The notes under the pieces were generated by a model. The model worked only from the letters and a program-made list of their open reading frames with translations, did no database searches and was not told the DNA's origin. Of a stretch of 64,000 bases of DNA, positions 43,511 to 55,360 are shown one piece after another. Numbering within the stretch: the first letter of the stretch is position 1; every line of letters starts with the position of its first letter. Made by a program: the position numbers and the translations under genes. The stretch is from Massospora cicadina. Lineage: Eukaryota > Entomophthoromycota > Entomophthoromycetes > Entomophthorales > Entomophthoraceae. The DNA is taken from NCBI GenBank assembly GCA_022478985.1, contig JAKSZP010000010.1:248001-312000 (forward strand), in the 5' to 3' direction.

Positions 43511-45447
43511 AGTTTTTTTTATACCTATAAGATAGATTCTTTCAAAGCCTCAAGGGGTACAGCCACTTGGATCCCAGTTAACTTGGGGTCTCATAAAAGG
43601 GACTGGAAGCTCGAGGGGTTCTAACTGTTGAAAATATAGCTTAAATACTACTTCTTTCACCATTTTGGTGTCACGTTTTCCTTGTTGATGGGTAATCACC
43701 GCTATATTGTCATTAATTGTAGCTTGAACCACCAATGGCGGCCCAGCATTGTTATCCTTTCATCTCATGGAAGGTGGTTTTAGCAATCCAATCTTACATG
43801 GGATTTTGTTATATTAGGTACATATAGAATATCCTTATTCACTATGCCATGTCTATTACCAATTTTCATCATCCACAGGGTTCACATAATAACCTGGATT
43901 TAAAACTTAGATTAGGGCAGCAGTTTGTATATTGGTAAATTTTTTGCAATAACTTTAAATTTTTTGACTAACATTAGACTTAATCATATGAGAGTCATAT
44001 GGCATAGGTTGATTATCCTTCATGGAGAGCCCTGAGCCCATGGTTTGTGAGGCTCACAATAGCTCTTGTTGGACGTCTCAAAAATAATGGCGCAACGCAG
44101 GAGATAATTCACCATACAGGTTATACTGCTCTCCTCATTTAAAATGGGGTTCATAAACCAATAGAAAGTTTAATAAGGCTTGCAGGCATGGCAAAGAGCA
44201 ATCTGAGCATCAAATCAGTAAAAAAACCTTAGCATCAAATAGCGTCTGTGCTTTCAAATAAAAGCACACCACAAGTGCTTATATATTTCATTCATTTCAA
44301 GAATAAGGTGCCAAGGAAATCTGTTTTACAGGTAGTCTTTTACTCCACCCCACTGAACTACTTGATAATAAGATCCTTGATGCTGCAGTAGGTCACGTAA
44401 ACCTTCTGTAACTTAAGTTTAATTAACTATTGGCTTTTGGAGCCCAGCGAGTTCATTACCATTTCAACTTAGCATTATCAGATGCTCCAGTCATACTATA
44501 TTTGAAGATAAAAATAGAATTATGCACGTTAGCCTTCTTATCAAACTTTGGTAAATTTTATAGGGTTGACATGAGTTTGAGGTTCATAGATGTAGGACCT
44601 AAGGGCCTGCATCACTACTCATTGACTTCCCAAGTGACAAAGTTGAGATGTAGGGATAAACTGACCTTGGACCGCTGAGTCAGCATTGTTGAAGAGCTTA
44701 AGGGAATCTGAATAGATTCACTAGTGGTGTTGCATGCAGGTTGAATAAAGTTTCATAAACAATCAAGTCTGAATGCTCATGGGGGAGGAGTTGCGGGCAT
44801 GTCTTGATGAGCAGAAGTTTTGACGCCCAGAGCGGAGGTAAAAACCATAGGCACTGCATGTGTAACCAGTGCCTCATTGCCCTCGTTATCTCTTCCAATG
44901 GAAAAGGGTCTTGCTCATTGCTGATTTATCAGTGGGTTGTGCACCAGATTGATCATGAAGATAGTTCAGCATAATAGAGACACGGTGGCATTTCACCTGC
45001 AACAAGATTTACCTATTATCGTTTTTTTGAACAGTAGTCAGAAAATCCGCTTTCATATTGACATTATAATTCACCAGGGACCTTATATTCTGGCCCTGGG
45101 TTTTCATTCTAAGACGCAAGGCCTCAATGGCCTGGTACAAGTCAATATTAGAGTGAACAGCTCCATTCATATCTGCATCTAGACCGCAGAGAAAGTATTG
45201 ATACATTTCAGTTTTTTGATAATTCTTTCATCTAATGGTCGTGGCCAAGTAATATATCAGAGAGTTGTCCAACAGGGCATTTAAAGTAGCATGTACTTGG
45301 CATACATAATCGAAATTGTTTATTTAGCTGCAGGGGTGGCCACTTCAATCTCAAAATTTAGTCTACTTGCACCAGAAGGAAGCCTTTAATGGAGTCAATA
45401 ATATTCATACTTTAATAGTATGAACTACAGGGAAACAAGGTGTGATC
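43511..45447 (-). pseudogene. gag: gag of G
   Basis: Frame 43735-43550 (MVVQATINDNIAVITHQQ) and others are fragments. The capsid part is at 44100-44560 and the N-terminal coiled-coil part (45206-45009, YQAIEALRLRMKTQGQNIRS) at the right. Reads in the same order as B and E gag but without an intact knuckle. Confidence 0.6.
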
Positions 45448-45467
45448 CCCCTGTATTAAGTAACATA
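45448..45467 (-). promoter_or_regulatory. Decayed primer binding site of G
   Basis: Minus strand TTATGTTACTTAATACAGGGGG next to the 5' LTR; same layout as TGGTGCTCACTACAGGGGG of A with substitutions and a 2-base insertion. Confidence 0.55.
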
Positions 45468-46273
45468 AGGTTGAATTTGCCGCTTAGGCGTCAGATTTTG
45501 AGAGTACAGGCTATTATGTTCACAACTATATTGTAATGTTAGAAGTTGGCAACCCTAAAAACTTGCAAAAAGAACATATTTTATCAAAAAGATATTTTAT
45601 TAAAGTAATCAGAAGACAATGTAGCATCTACTGAAGCCAAAGGCTCTATAGCTCACATTAGACATCTTTTCTTCACGTTAGGGTCTTTCCAACAACATAG
45701 GAAAAAGGATCATCTTACCATTGTAGTCCTGTCAGATTATGCCCATTCCGTTAGCGTTCCTATTTATGCATTTTTATATATACTAAGTGCACTCAAAAGT
45801 GGTAGTATAAGAAACAATTCTCCATTAGGATGAGGGAGAAAATTACTAGGGCTCAGGGTATTTCCATTATAGCTGTGATCAACCAATTTCAATTGAAGTA
45901 CTGGAAGATCGCCATAAAAAAATAGGAATCCTCATACCAAATATTTTATGCTAGCGTGGGGGAGAGATAGATTCTATTAATCATAAATAAATTGTAGCGG
46001 ACATGAACTCCTCAGGAATGAACCAAGGCGATAATTAAACTGAGATAGTAAAAATTGCATTGGTGGGTAAGGATTTGATCCAACATGTTAATGTTTATTA
46101 TGGCGCTGAGACAAAATCATTAACAGTAATTTAATACAAATTTTAGCAATTTTAAGAAGTTGAGGGCCACGCGCTTGAGTAATCACTAAGTAATTTTATC
46201 CTATATCTATTTAATAATTAATAATACTCATTGAATATTATAGAAGCTTTGGTTAGTCAAATTACTTGAAACA
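45468..46273 (-). repeat. 5' LTR of G
   Basis: 806 bp, partner of 39044-39850. Confidence 0.85.
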
Positions 46274-46278
46274 GTAAC

Positions 46279-46639
46279 TAAGTTCATTACAAATGCCGGC
46301 AGCAAGGAGCAGTGTAGCTTGGGTTATCCTTTTTTGCATTATAGAGTATATTCTATGTCAAGTTCTACAAAGGCTCTAGCACTCAATGGTACCTGGGCCT
46401 TGTGTTCAAATTGGTCATCAGACTTGTTGATGGTCTTGCACTAAATTTGAATGTCATAAATTTAGCTTCTTTGTGACAATGTGTTAAAAGCTTTTTAATC
46501 TTGGAGAACCATATTTACTACTTCAGAAATGTACAGTTACCTCAGATAAATGGGGATTCCTCTGATCTTGACTCTGGTTATCAAAATAATTAATCATGGT
46601 ACTGGCTTTAAAAGTCAAAAATTCATGCATGATCTTTAG
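46279..46639 (-). pseudogene. gag: gag of L, middle part
   Basis: 361 bp between G and E without an open frame. Assigned to L because it lies between two insertions whose TSDs bound it, and it is flanked on both sides by L gag. Confidence 0.5.
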
Positions 46640-47474
46640 TGATATTGACGCTAGGTTGACAGATTCAAGTTCACAGATTAGCTAACAAACAAATACAAGG
46701 CATGTATGAAGACAGCGTCCTTGGAACAAGAGGAAATAACTATATTTTTCACATGTAGGCTTTTTAAATCTAAAAGTATAAGCGCACTGTGGTATTGACT
46801 AATGATAGAGGCTTTGGGGCTTTGTAAGGAATAGTATTCTTCTAGTGGTAGGTTACCACCGGTTAACATCAAAACAGACCCTCCTTACAATAGTAATATA
46901 TACCTGATAAGCTTTTCTCATCTCTCATTCCCACTGGTTCAATTATTTGACAGTGGAATAGCACTAAGAAATTTCCGGTCAATCACATAATTGGAAAATA
47001 CAGTCCCATTAGGCATTGACTTTATGATTAGTTTAATGATAACAGAAGTTAAACTATCAGATAAACTCTGATGAAAAGGCCAAGGAAAAGATATAAACCT
47101 ATTTAAACAAGTTTTACGCTGGTGCAGGGAAAAATAATGATTTTTAGTGATATATTATTGGTGATATGAAACCAGGGCTGCAGGCCTGGTAATTAAGATA
47201 TTATGGAATTAAGTTTTACCAATAGGGATTGAAAATCTATTACTTAAATTGTAAACCTTAATTATAATGAAACGGCCAAGGTTTTCAATAGTATTTTTAA
47301 TACAAATTGGGCAACTTCATAAAAGCGTAGGTCGCGGGCTATAGCAATTTCTAGTAGTAAATCCCATTGATTAACATTGGCATATCAACCAATCATCAAT
47401 TTAACTAATAATTAATTAATTTTAGGACTAAGAGTATAATTAATCACCTGATGGTTAGTCAAACCATTCAAACA
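46640..47474 (-). repeat. 3' LTR of E
   Basis: 835 bp; ends accattcaaaca before the PPT at 47475-47490. Confidence 0.85.
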
Positions 47475-47490
47475 TTTCCCCCACTTGACC

Positions 47491-48790
47491 AAACATAAGG
47501 GACCAGAACTTGATGGGAGGTTAGATGGGCGACTAAGAGCCCATTGCCATAGGGCCAGTGTGTGTATAGTACTTCCTAAGGAGATTACCATGCACCCAAT
47601 TGATAAGATACCCACTAATGAGATCTTTCAAAAGTGTAGGTATTGGTAAATATCCTCTATGATCTTAAAGGTACTTTTCTAATTGTGCACTAATTTGCTA
47701 GTTTTTCCAAAGTATTGATTATTATAATATCAGCCCAATTTCCCTATGCCAAAGGTAAAGGTGGCTTAGCAAACTTCATTATCACGTTTTCTAGCCATGA
47801 CTTTTGAGCCAACGCGTTGGAGTATGCTGCATTTGCAGCTGAATTAAGGTCTTATTGAGCTTTTTAAGGTATCTTGTGGAACTCATGTTTTCTTCATTAA
47901 CCTAAGAATATAATATTGGGAATAGTGCAGGATGCTTCACATAAAGTAACTGGAACAGAGAGTGACTTATGGCAAAGTGATAAGTAATGTTATAAGCAAA
48001 CACGACAGAAGGCAAGAGAAGGTTTCAACTGGAAGCTTTGCCCCTAACCAACTTAAATAAAATACCAATGAGAGTATCGTTCACTCATTCTATGGTGCCA
48101 TTGGTCTCAGGGTGATAGGGCGTCGACAATAATTCACTTATATCCATCGCGCCATTGAGTTTAGCGATGATATAGATCATAAAGTAGTCTCATTACTCGT
48201 TAAAATTAACTGGGAGCAGCCATGCCAATAAACTAAGATTTTAAATATGAAAATAACTGTTGTTATAGTGCCCCAGTCTTTAACTGCTTTGGCCTCCACT
48301 CATCTAGTGAGGTGATAGATAACCACTATTATATATTAAAATTGACCATAACTATTGAGCAATTGGCACACAATGTCAATCAAGATGGTGTGCTAAGCAA
48401 AGTTTTTTTTTTTTTTAGTACTAGATGGTCCCTCAAAGTTGAGTTTTACCAATTATATAGCGTGGCATTTCATAGGACGCTTTAGCTTGGCATTCTTTAC
48501 AGAAGCTGAGAATCTTATAATTAAAAAAGGCATGAATTCTCAATAAAAAATAATCGCAAATGTTCAAACATTTCCTTATACCGTTCATGCCCTGTCACCT
48601 TAGGTGATGCTATAATCAAGTTAGTCTTCTTGGTGGGCCTAGGAAACAAAAGATATTGCTCCCTATGAACTTTCAGTGTCCCATTATTTATAAAAGTACT
48701 ATGAAACAACTTTTTTAATTGCGTTGAACCACTTCAGATTCATTACCTATATATGAGGTATTGTTTTATTAAACAAAAGGTCTTCTAGAC
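47491..48790 (-). pseudogene. pol: Integrase of E
   Basis: Minus strand at 48083-48125 reads [13 protein letters not shown], stop, V: the Glu of DD35E is kept, and the following stop sits where Arg is expected (CGA to TGA). C-terminal part at 47880-47960 corresponds to the YGRQPTLPPL block. A tiny retroposon lies at 48405-48433. Confidence 0.75.
48405..48433 (-). mobile_element. Tiny poly(A) retroposon, copy 3
   Basis: On the minus strand: agggaccatctagtacta followed by a run of A (about 14). TSD caaagtt on plus at 48398-48404 and 48434-48440. Only the last 17 unique bases of the longer copy 2 are present, as expected for 5' truncation. Confidence 0.75.
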
Positions 48791-48970
48791 CAGCTGCTAA
48801 GGCCACTTTAGGCAAGCGAGAGAGATCATCAGGGTTTTCAATGTTTAATGATGAGCAGTGTTGATTTAAAAAGACTTAAGCTTGTAATTAGAAAGCCCGC
48901 CAGGCCGCCCGCCCTTCCAGTTCCCTCAAATTCTGTAACCATCGCAGTGAATCATGGTCAGTTACCCTGG
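48791..48970 (-). pseudogene. pol: RNase H of E, part right before F
   Basis: Plus cgcccttccagttccctcaaattctgtaaccatcgcagtgaatcatgg (48907-48957) parallels the B stretch for SSLRWLHNLKEPEGQLARW. Interrupted by F after gtcagttacc; continues at about 54150. Confidence 0.75.
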
Positions 48971-50025
48971 TGTTAGGATTTTGGATATGACCATATTATC
49001 ACGCCTGACCAAAATTATAGTTATGCTTATCCCCTAGGGGACGAGGCACAATAATGGATATAGGAGTTATAATTCTTATACAATGACTATTATTCAGCAA
49101 ATTATCCCAAAAGATACTTATCAATCCACTGGGGTTTGATCTACACAATTGATAATGTTTTGTCTAAGAATGTCCTCAACAATAAACAAGCAATTAAGTT
49201 GTCAATTCCATAATGATATCTTAATTACTTGAAGGAGTTAATTAGGGTTTATTGCCAATCAACTAAGGGAATTTATGAGATGCTAGCTGAGTGATGCCGC
49301 TGTGATAGCAACTGGCAATTTAACCTTTTGGGTATCACGACCTGCTGGTTATAAGTAAGAGTCTCATTACCCAAGCAGATTGCTAATCTGATAAGTGTAA
49401 ATCGCTGGAGTTGAGCAAAGGTGTTGAAACATGCTCTTCGTTTCAATCCATTGAAGGGTGCGTTTGAATACGAATAGAACCCAAATAGCCCTATGAGGAG
49501 GATCTTTGTTTTACGATACCCTGGAGGGTGAATTCATTAGCAACGGCTCCATTCTCAATTGGGGCGCCAGCAGAAAAGTTGGGCGTCATATCCCCTATAT
49601 ATTCCCTTAAAAATTATCAAATAAAAAAGATCTTTTTAGTCTTAAATATATTTTGTTACTATACATTAAGTGTATTTTATAGTGCTCTTAGGATTAGAGT
49701 AGAAGGGATCTTATATCCCTGGAGATAAATGTTACTATCAAGTCCTCCGAGGTTCCTGCATCAAAAAAGAGAAGAACCTCTGAACCTAGTCCTAGGTTAA
49801 GTTTAATCAGAAGGAAGAGATAGAGTTTCAACAAGAAGACCACTATTCAAAAAATTGCTGGATAAGTCTAAGGGGAGACCTCTAAGTCGCTTTTAGGAGT
49901 TAAGTCTTAAAAGTAGAAGCTCCCTTAGAACCTCTGAACCTGCTTCCAGTGGGTTAAGTTCTGTTTTAGACAGAAGTTGCCAAAATAGAAGAGAAGTTGA
50001 AGGGAGAGGAATTCCATTGTTGTCA
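48971..50025 (+). repeat. 5' LTR of F
   Basis: Starts TGTTAGGATT; likely ends TTGTCA at 50025. ctatatattcc at about 49592-49602 could be the TATA box. Two good copies of a motif with core gaacctctgaacct (49773, 49931), each followed by a ggttaagt(t) block, are the same as the tripled motif in the H LTR (inverted there because H is on minus). Confidence 0.6.
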
Positions 50026-50220
50026 GGAGAAAATATAAAACCTTAGCCAGTGGGCTGAAGGAAGATTGTTGTACATGTTCCAAGGAGGATCCTGAGCAGG
50101 AGAAATATTTGGTCGTGAAACACTCAACTAAATACTAATCTTTAAAATAAAATTAATCCTACATATTAATCAGTGTTTAAGAACGAATATTGTTTGCACA
50201 TAAAAAATCACCTGTGCAAG

Positions 50221-51640
50221 AAAATCAATGGAGCTGAAGGGAGCTATAAACAAGAAGGAGATATCTTCAGAGTTTAATAGTGACACTCACCCCAGAGAAG
50301 AGTACTTGAGTGCAAGCTCCACAAATTTTCACATTTGTGCTTAATAAAAGGGCTAGTTTAGTTTAGCTGAATTTAATAATAAGATCAAATTATACATGCC
50401 TTATAATAACAAACTGCGCAAGAATTGGACAGAACTAGAGACCATCAACAAGACCGCGCTCAACTCAGTATCACAGGATGAATTCACTGCATTAGAAGAA
50501 CGGGTGATGAAGGCTGAGGAAGAGATTGAACAAGTGGAAAAATTAACATTGACCTCTTTGGAAAAGTCAACCTATTTAAGCGTAAGGAGGAAGAATTGAT
50601 TAAAGAAGTATTGTTTCAGAAGGCCAAGTGTGAAGCAGATTGGGAACAATCATGCCAGTTAAGTGATGAAATAGCGTGACAATTGAAGCATATAGAAGAA
50701 CTGGAGAACCATAAACGCAATTTTGCACAAATGAAGGCAGAAGAAGCCACCATGAAGCGCCAGAAAATCCAGTTGGTAAGATTCACCCACCCAGAAATAT
50801 GCCTGAGTCATTTGGAGCAATTTCAGAAATGATCCCCAAAGTTTCTCTCATGGTCAATCGAGTCATTTGGCAGGATTCCTATGCCAGTGGAGCCACAGAT
50901 GAATTTTAAAGCACACCAAAATTACCCACATTCCATTGGGATAATACCCCTGAATTTTTCATCAATTTGAGATGTTAATGTTCAAGTTCAGTGACTGACA
51001 AAAGGCAGTGACTGTCATGAAATGCCTGAACAACAATTGTCAGAATCTGGTGTGCCACATCTGAATGAGGACAATTGGTCTTACAATGAGGCCAAGGAAG
51101 CCAATATGATAGAATTTGGAAGCCCTACATGGAAGTCTAACCCTAAGAAGTAATTTATGGGGATCAATTTTAAAAAGATGAGACCCTAGTTGTTTTTGTG
51201 GACAAATTTTACAAGAAATCACAGATCCTGGTCAGTGCAAAAGTTAACAGATTTTGACACCCAAATCACAATGCAAGCAGCGCTACATCCCTATTGTAAT
51301 TTGCACCAAACAATAACTTCAGAGTTGGTGTCACTAATGCCCACATCTCAAATGGTTATGATTTAAAAATGTTGGGAGCTAGTTTTGAAGACCCAAGATG
51401 AGCATTAAATAGTGGTCCAGATTTGAGCTCAAAATACTGTAAAATTTGCAAGTCACATAAGGAGCAACTAAATCAAGTTATATTGGGAAACAAGCTTGAA
51501 ATACAAAAATGAGAGGATAAAACGCAGATCTGCTGCCATCAGTGTGGTAAACATGGACACATAGATACCCAATATTAAAGCAAGTGTTCCAAGGAGAAGG
51601 ACACTTTAGCTCAGGCGAAGGAGAAGGAAATTAGTCAGGA
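50221..51640 (+). pseudogene. gag: gag of F
   Basis: 50396-50599 and, in another frame, 50575-50780 form a charged coiled coil (LEERVMKAEEEIEQVEKL; KEEELIKEVLFQKAKCEADW). Capsid part 50930-51300. Zinc knuckle CHQCGKHGHIDTQY at 51534-51575: first two Cys and His kept, last Cys is Tyr (TGT to TAT). Confidence 0.8.
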
Positions 51641-52030
51641 GTCAGAAAAAGGTCTTGCAATCTAGAGAAAGAACGATCTAGAACCGCGGTTAAACCTGGT
51701 TCTCCAAGTATTATGAACGATGATATAGACATTTCTGATCTCTTTATAGATGATGAAACAACTGACCCACTATATAAGGTTGTTAATATGAACGAGAATG
51801 CCATTATCCAAGCCATAAGTAGCGCTGGGGATAATTTATGATTGGACACACAGAAATAAGCATGCTATTGGCTAATCTGGGAAAGAAACTAATAAAGATA
51901 GAGAAAACTCAAGTTGTCACATTTCTGCATCTAATCCTGACAGCAGTGATCTGCTATTTCCATGATTTTGGAACATTAACTGAAATGGGATTTCTGGCAG
52001 AACCTTTTCAAAAGTGTCAAAGCTTTAGTG
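51641..52030 (+). pseudogene. pol: Protease/linker remnant of F
   Basis: Only the linker is readable: frame 51838-52050, GHTEISMLLANLGKKLIKIE then TFLHLI and FHDFGTLTEMGF, matching A (VKVLIVNLQKETVMI ... IHDFGSWEDLGL). The protease active site is not visible and the distance from gag is short, so most of the protease may be deleted. Confidence 0.65.
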
Positions 52031-52970
52031 GATCAAGAGCAGCTGGATGATTTATCTGAACAGCAGCAAGAAGATGTGCTCCAATTACATGAGGGAAATT
52101 GGGAGATATTTGCCCAAGATGAATATGACCTATGATGTGCAAAGAACGTAATCCATAAAGTTAACACTAAGGAATATTTTCCGATAAGGATGAGAGATGT
52201 CTGAAGGTCTAGAGCTGCTGAAGATGTGGTCAGTGAAGAAATTAGCAAACTAGTTGAGCATGGGCTCCTCATTCCATCGTTAATCCCATGAGCGAGCTTG
52301 ATTGTCATTGTGAAAAAGAAGACGGATCAAATTGAGTATTAATTTGATTATCACCAATCTAAAAAATCACTAAGAAGGATTTTTATCCACTGATTAGGAT
52401 TGACAATGTGCTAAATCGCCTGGGGGAACGTCAAATACTTTTCAGCAATAGACTTAATTTTAGGATCTTGGCAAAATTAATTTGCCAAAGGAGGGCTAAG
52501 AAAAATGTGCAATCTTCACCACACAAGGACTTTATCAGCTGACCCAAATGCAAGGTGATTGTGTAATGCGCTGGCCACATTCCAGAGAGCAAGGGACTAT
52601 ATCCTGAGTGATCTGAAGCTATCCTGCGTCTTAGTATATCTGAATGATATAATTGTATTCAAAAGGACCTTCACGGACCATTTGGAGCACTAGAAGAAGT
52701 GTTCTTGTGCCTGGCAATGGCAAACTTGAAAATCAAGTGGAATAATTATCAACCCTTCAAGAAGGAGCTAGAGTACTTGGGCTTCTATAAATTCCAGTTG
52801 GCTTCACCCCCAGCAGCAGAAAATTAGGACAATTGAATGGATGTCAATCCCAAATAATATTTGGGATATTCAAGTATTTCTTGGTATGGTCAGCTACTAT
52901 CACCACTTCATAAAGTTTTTAAAAAAATTGTGGAGCCATTATTCAATTAAAAATGGATCTGAAAAAAGAA
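52031..52970 (+). pseudogene. pol: Reverse transcriptase of F
   Basis: RSRAAEDVVSEEISKLVEHG, LIVIVKKKTD, VKYFSAIDLILGSWQ, LCNALATFQRARDYILSDLK and VYLNDIIVFKRTF. YxDD reads YLND at 52637-52648, i.e. the first Asp of the pair is Asn. Stops and shifts throughout; thumb EYLGF-like and FLGMVSYYHHFIKF near 52890. Confidence 0.85.
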
Positions 52971-53440
52971 TTTTTGTGAAATGATGCGGCTCAGGATTTT
53001 TTTAATGTGTTACACCAAAAAATGGCCATTGCTATCTTAAAGTACCCAAATTTCAATCTGAGATTCATCATCCAAACTTAGGCATTGCCAATGGCAATCA
53101 GTGCCGCTTTGAGTCAAGCGGATGAAGATGGGGAATAACATCTGGTAGCCTAAGTGGTCAAACACTAACATCAGCGGGGAGAAATTATTCCATGATGGAG
53201 TGCAAATGCCTCACAGTGATCTATGCATGAAAGCAATTATGAGTGTACATCCATGGAACGCACTTTAAATTGGTGATGGACTACTTATCTTTACGCTAGC
53301 ATTTTAACCTGAAGGAACCAGAGGAGCGACTGGCATGATGGGCTTAAAAACATATAACTTTGAGATACTACACCGGGCAGAGCAGTGCATCAAAACGCTG
53401 AAAGATTATCAAGATTGCCTGCCTAAGCTGTCAATCATCA
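52971..53440 (+). pseudogene. pol: RNase H of F
   Basis: Blocks matching A: AISAALSQADEDGE near 53095-53140, MECKCLTVIYA at 53196, YIHGTHFKLVMDYLS at 53245, LHRAEQCIKTLKDYQDCLP near 53370. Shifts between them; TDNS is MDYLS here. Confidence 0.75.
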
Positions 53441-54150
53441 AATGGTCGAGTTATTCCAGAGGATGATCAAAGGCAATTTGGGGGCAAAACAAGAAATTCA
53501 AGGTGTGCTAAGAAAAGTGTTGGAAAACACCAAGATGAAAAATGGACAGTTATTTAAAATGATTGACGTGATACAGTTTTTATACCAAAGCTATCAAAAC
53601 AAGTGAAAATAATCAGAGCTGCACATAAAGTCTTGAGTCATGGTGGCCTAAGGATTTTATGGACCATATTCGTCAATACTTCTACTGGGAATTGATCAAC
53701 TATAATGTAGCCGACTACCTGGCCTGTTGTGTGGAATGCCAACTCCACGAGCTAATAGTAGAAACTAAGATACAGACTAGTAAGCACAAGATTTGCATGG
53801 CACATGGTGTTAATAAACATGTTGGGACCTCTGAGTAACAGTACAGGCGGAGCGAAATATATCATAGTGGCAATAGATCATCTAATTAGATGAGTTAAAG
53901 CTAAAGCTTTGATGAGAGTGGATGCCTTAAGCACAGCGAAATTAGTTTTGGATCAAGTGGTATAATAGCATGGATGCCCTCAAGTTATCTTGAGCGACAG
54001 TAGAATCAATATTACCTCCTATGTAATCCTGAGGCTTAACAAATTGATGGGGATCAGAGGAGTAGTATCTATTCCATACAGGCCAGAAACAAAAGGAATG
54101 TTGGAACAAGTAAACAGATACCAAAGATTTAAACTTTGGTGCTCTATTGA
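53441..54150 (+). pseudogene. pol: Integrase of F (3' truncated)
   Basis: HHCC part: HKVLSHGGLRILW-like at 53620-53660, YLACCVECQL at 53716. Core: [20 protein letters not shown] (53826-53884), CPQVILSDSRINIT with the second Asp (53973-54010), YRPETKGMLEQVN with Glu (54073-54115). Sequence after VN no longer matches integrase. Confidence 0.8.
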
Positions 54151-54470
54151 GTCATTACCAGTTTTCCAGTTTTAAATATGGTAAAATGTAACCTGTGGAT
54201 GTAAACAAAAAAAATTCTACAAGCAAAGATGACTGCTAAACACTCTTTTTTGTAACAGTAAAATTATGTTTGGGTACATCCAGTGTCCAGATGCAATAAA
54301 CAATAGGCTGTTCTACATCTTTTCAAATTGAATAGGATAACACCGCCTTTATGGCAGTGATGGAGGCGTCCATCTAAATAATAATAAGTTTATCAAGTTT
54401 TGGGTACATAATTATTGGCGCTTTGGTGAGGAAAAGTCTTAGCTTGTCAAAGGACAGCCGGAAGTTTCCT
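54151..54470 (-). pseudogene. pol: RNase H of E, remainder
   Basis: Resumes E after F: plus gtggatgtaaac (54195) equals the B/G stretch for VYIHG; then ctaaacactctttttt for KRECLA and gtccagatgcaataaac for CTRTLN-like sequence. Confidence 0.7.
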
Positions 54471-55360
54471 GTTCACTCTAATTGTAATCCATTTTTGAAA
54501 AGGTGACATAAAGGGTTACCTAATTTGCTAAGGTTCTTCACAAACTTGAAATAGCAGCTGACCATCCTAAGGAACACTTGGATGTCACGCTTGCTACTTG
54601 GCCTTTCATCTATTAATAGCCTCAATCTTTTATGGATGGGGCTATAAGCCCAGTTTATCAGTGAAAACCTTAGGAATTTAGTTGTTCCTGGAAGAAGTTA
54701 AGCTTATGCTGCTTTATTCTAAAATCATCCATAACAAGCTAGCATAAAACTTCTTCCAAATGATGCAAATGCTCAATAAAGGTATCAGAAAAAACGTTTT
54801 TATTTTCTAAATAAACTAAGATACAGAAGATTTTTCAATCTCCCAATTCTCTGTCCATAGTCCACTGAAAGGTCGCAAGGGCATTGCACAGACCTTGAGG
54901 CATCCTAGTAGGTTGTTAAAGGCCCTGGGAAGTAGTCATGGCGCATTTCTCTTGTTCACTTAGGCTGCTTGATCTTCTAATAGCCAGAAAAAAAAACCAT
55001 AGCTGAAAAGTAATACCCAACGCCTAAAGCAGTCTAGTACATCATAAATGCAAGGTAACAGATAGGAGTCCTTATTAGTATTGTTGTTAATCTTCCTATA
55101 ATCAGTTATCCTGTGGTTAGATCTGTCCTACTTTTTGTTATTCTATACTGGGGAGGCTCAAGAAAATTTAGAGGACACCAAAATCCACTGTTGCACCAGT
55201 TGGTTAATTTCTTTGTTGACAATCTCATCCGCCACCTTTGAGCACCTAACAAATGGTGGCAAATAGGCAGATGATTACCAGTATTAATATGGTGTAACAC
55301 AAAGTATGGACAATCCAAATTAAAGTTAATCTACGCAAAGATAACAATACTTTTTGTTCA
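54471..55360 (-). pseudogene. pol: Reverse transcriptase of E
   Basis: Plus gcattgcacagaccttgaggcatcctagtaggttg (54883-54917) is the PQGLCNAP/PTR block; ttttctaaataaactaa (54805) is the YLDD place, decayed; ctaatgc...aagaaaatttagaggacacc (55155-55185) the SPWA block; 55318-55106 frame (IHHINTGNHLPICHHLL) the RT N-terminus. Confidence 0.75.

Larger units (their letters stand above)
39044..46273 (-). mobile_element. Ty3/gypsy element G
   Basis: 7230 bp. LTRs 39044-39850 and 45468-46273 align along their whole length (shared cttaggcgtca, aagtgcactcaaaag-like, ggtatttccattatag, agtaatttaatacaa). Flanks gtatc and gtaac form a TSD with one mismatch. PPT (minus GTGTGGGGAAAAAA) follows the left LTR and a decayed PBS precedes the right one. 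Lies in gag of L. Confidence 0.88.
48971..54150 (+). mobile_element. Ty3/gypsy element F (no 3' LTR seen)
   Basis: Plus-strand element inside RNase H of E. One LTR at the left (TGTTAGGATT start), then gag, PR, RT, RNase H and INT in order; sequence returns to E at about 54150, inside the F integrase, with no PPT or second LTR. The 3' end therefore seems deleted. Left neighbour gttaccctgg and right cattaccag hint at a TSD around ttacc, but it cannot be fixed. Confidence 0.75.
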
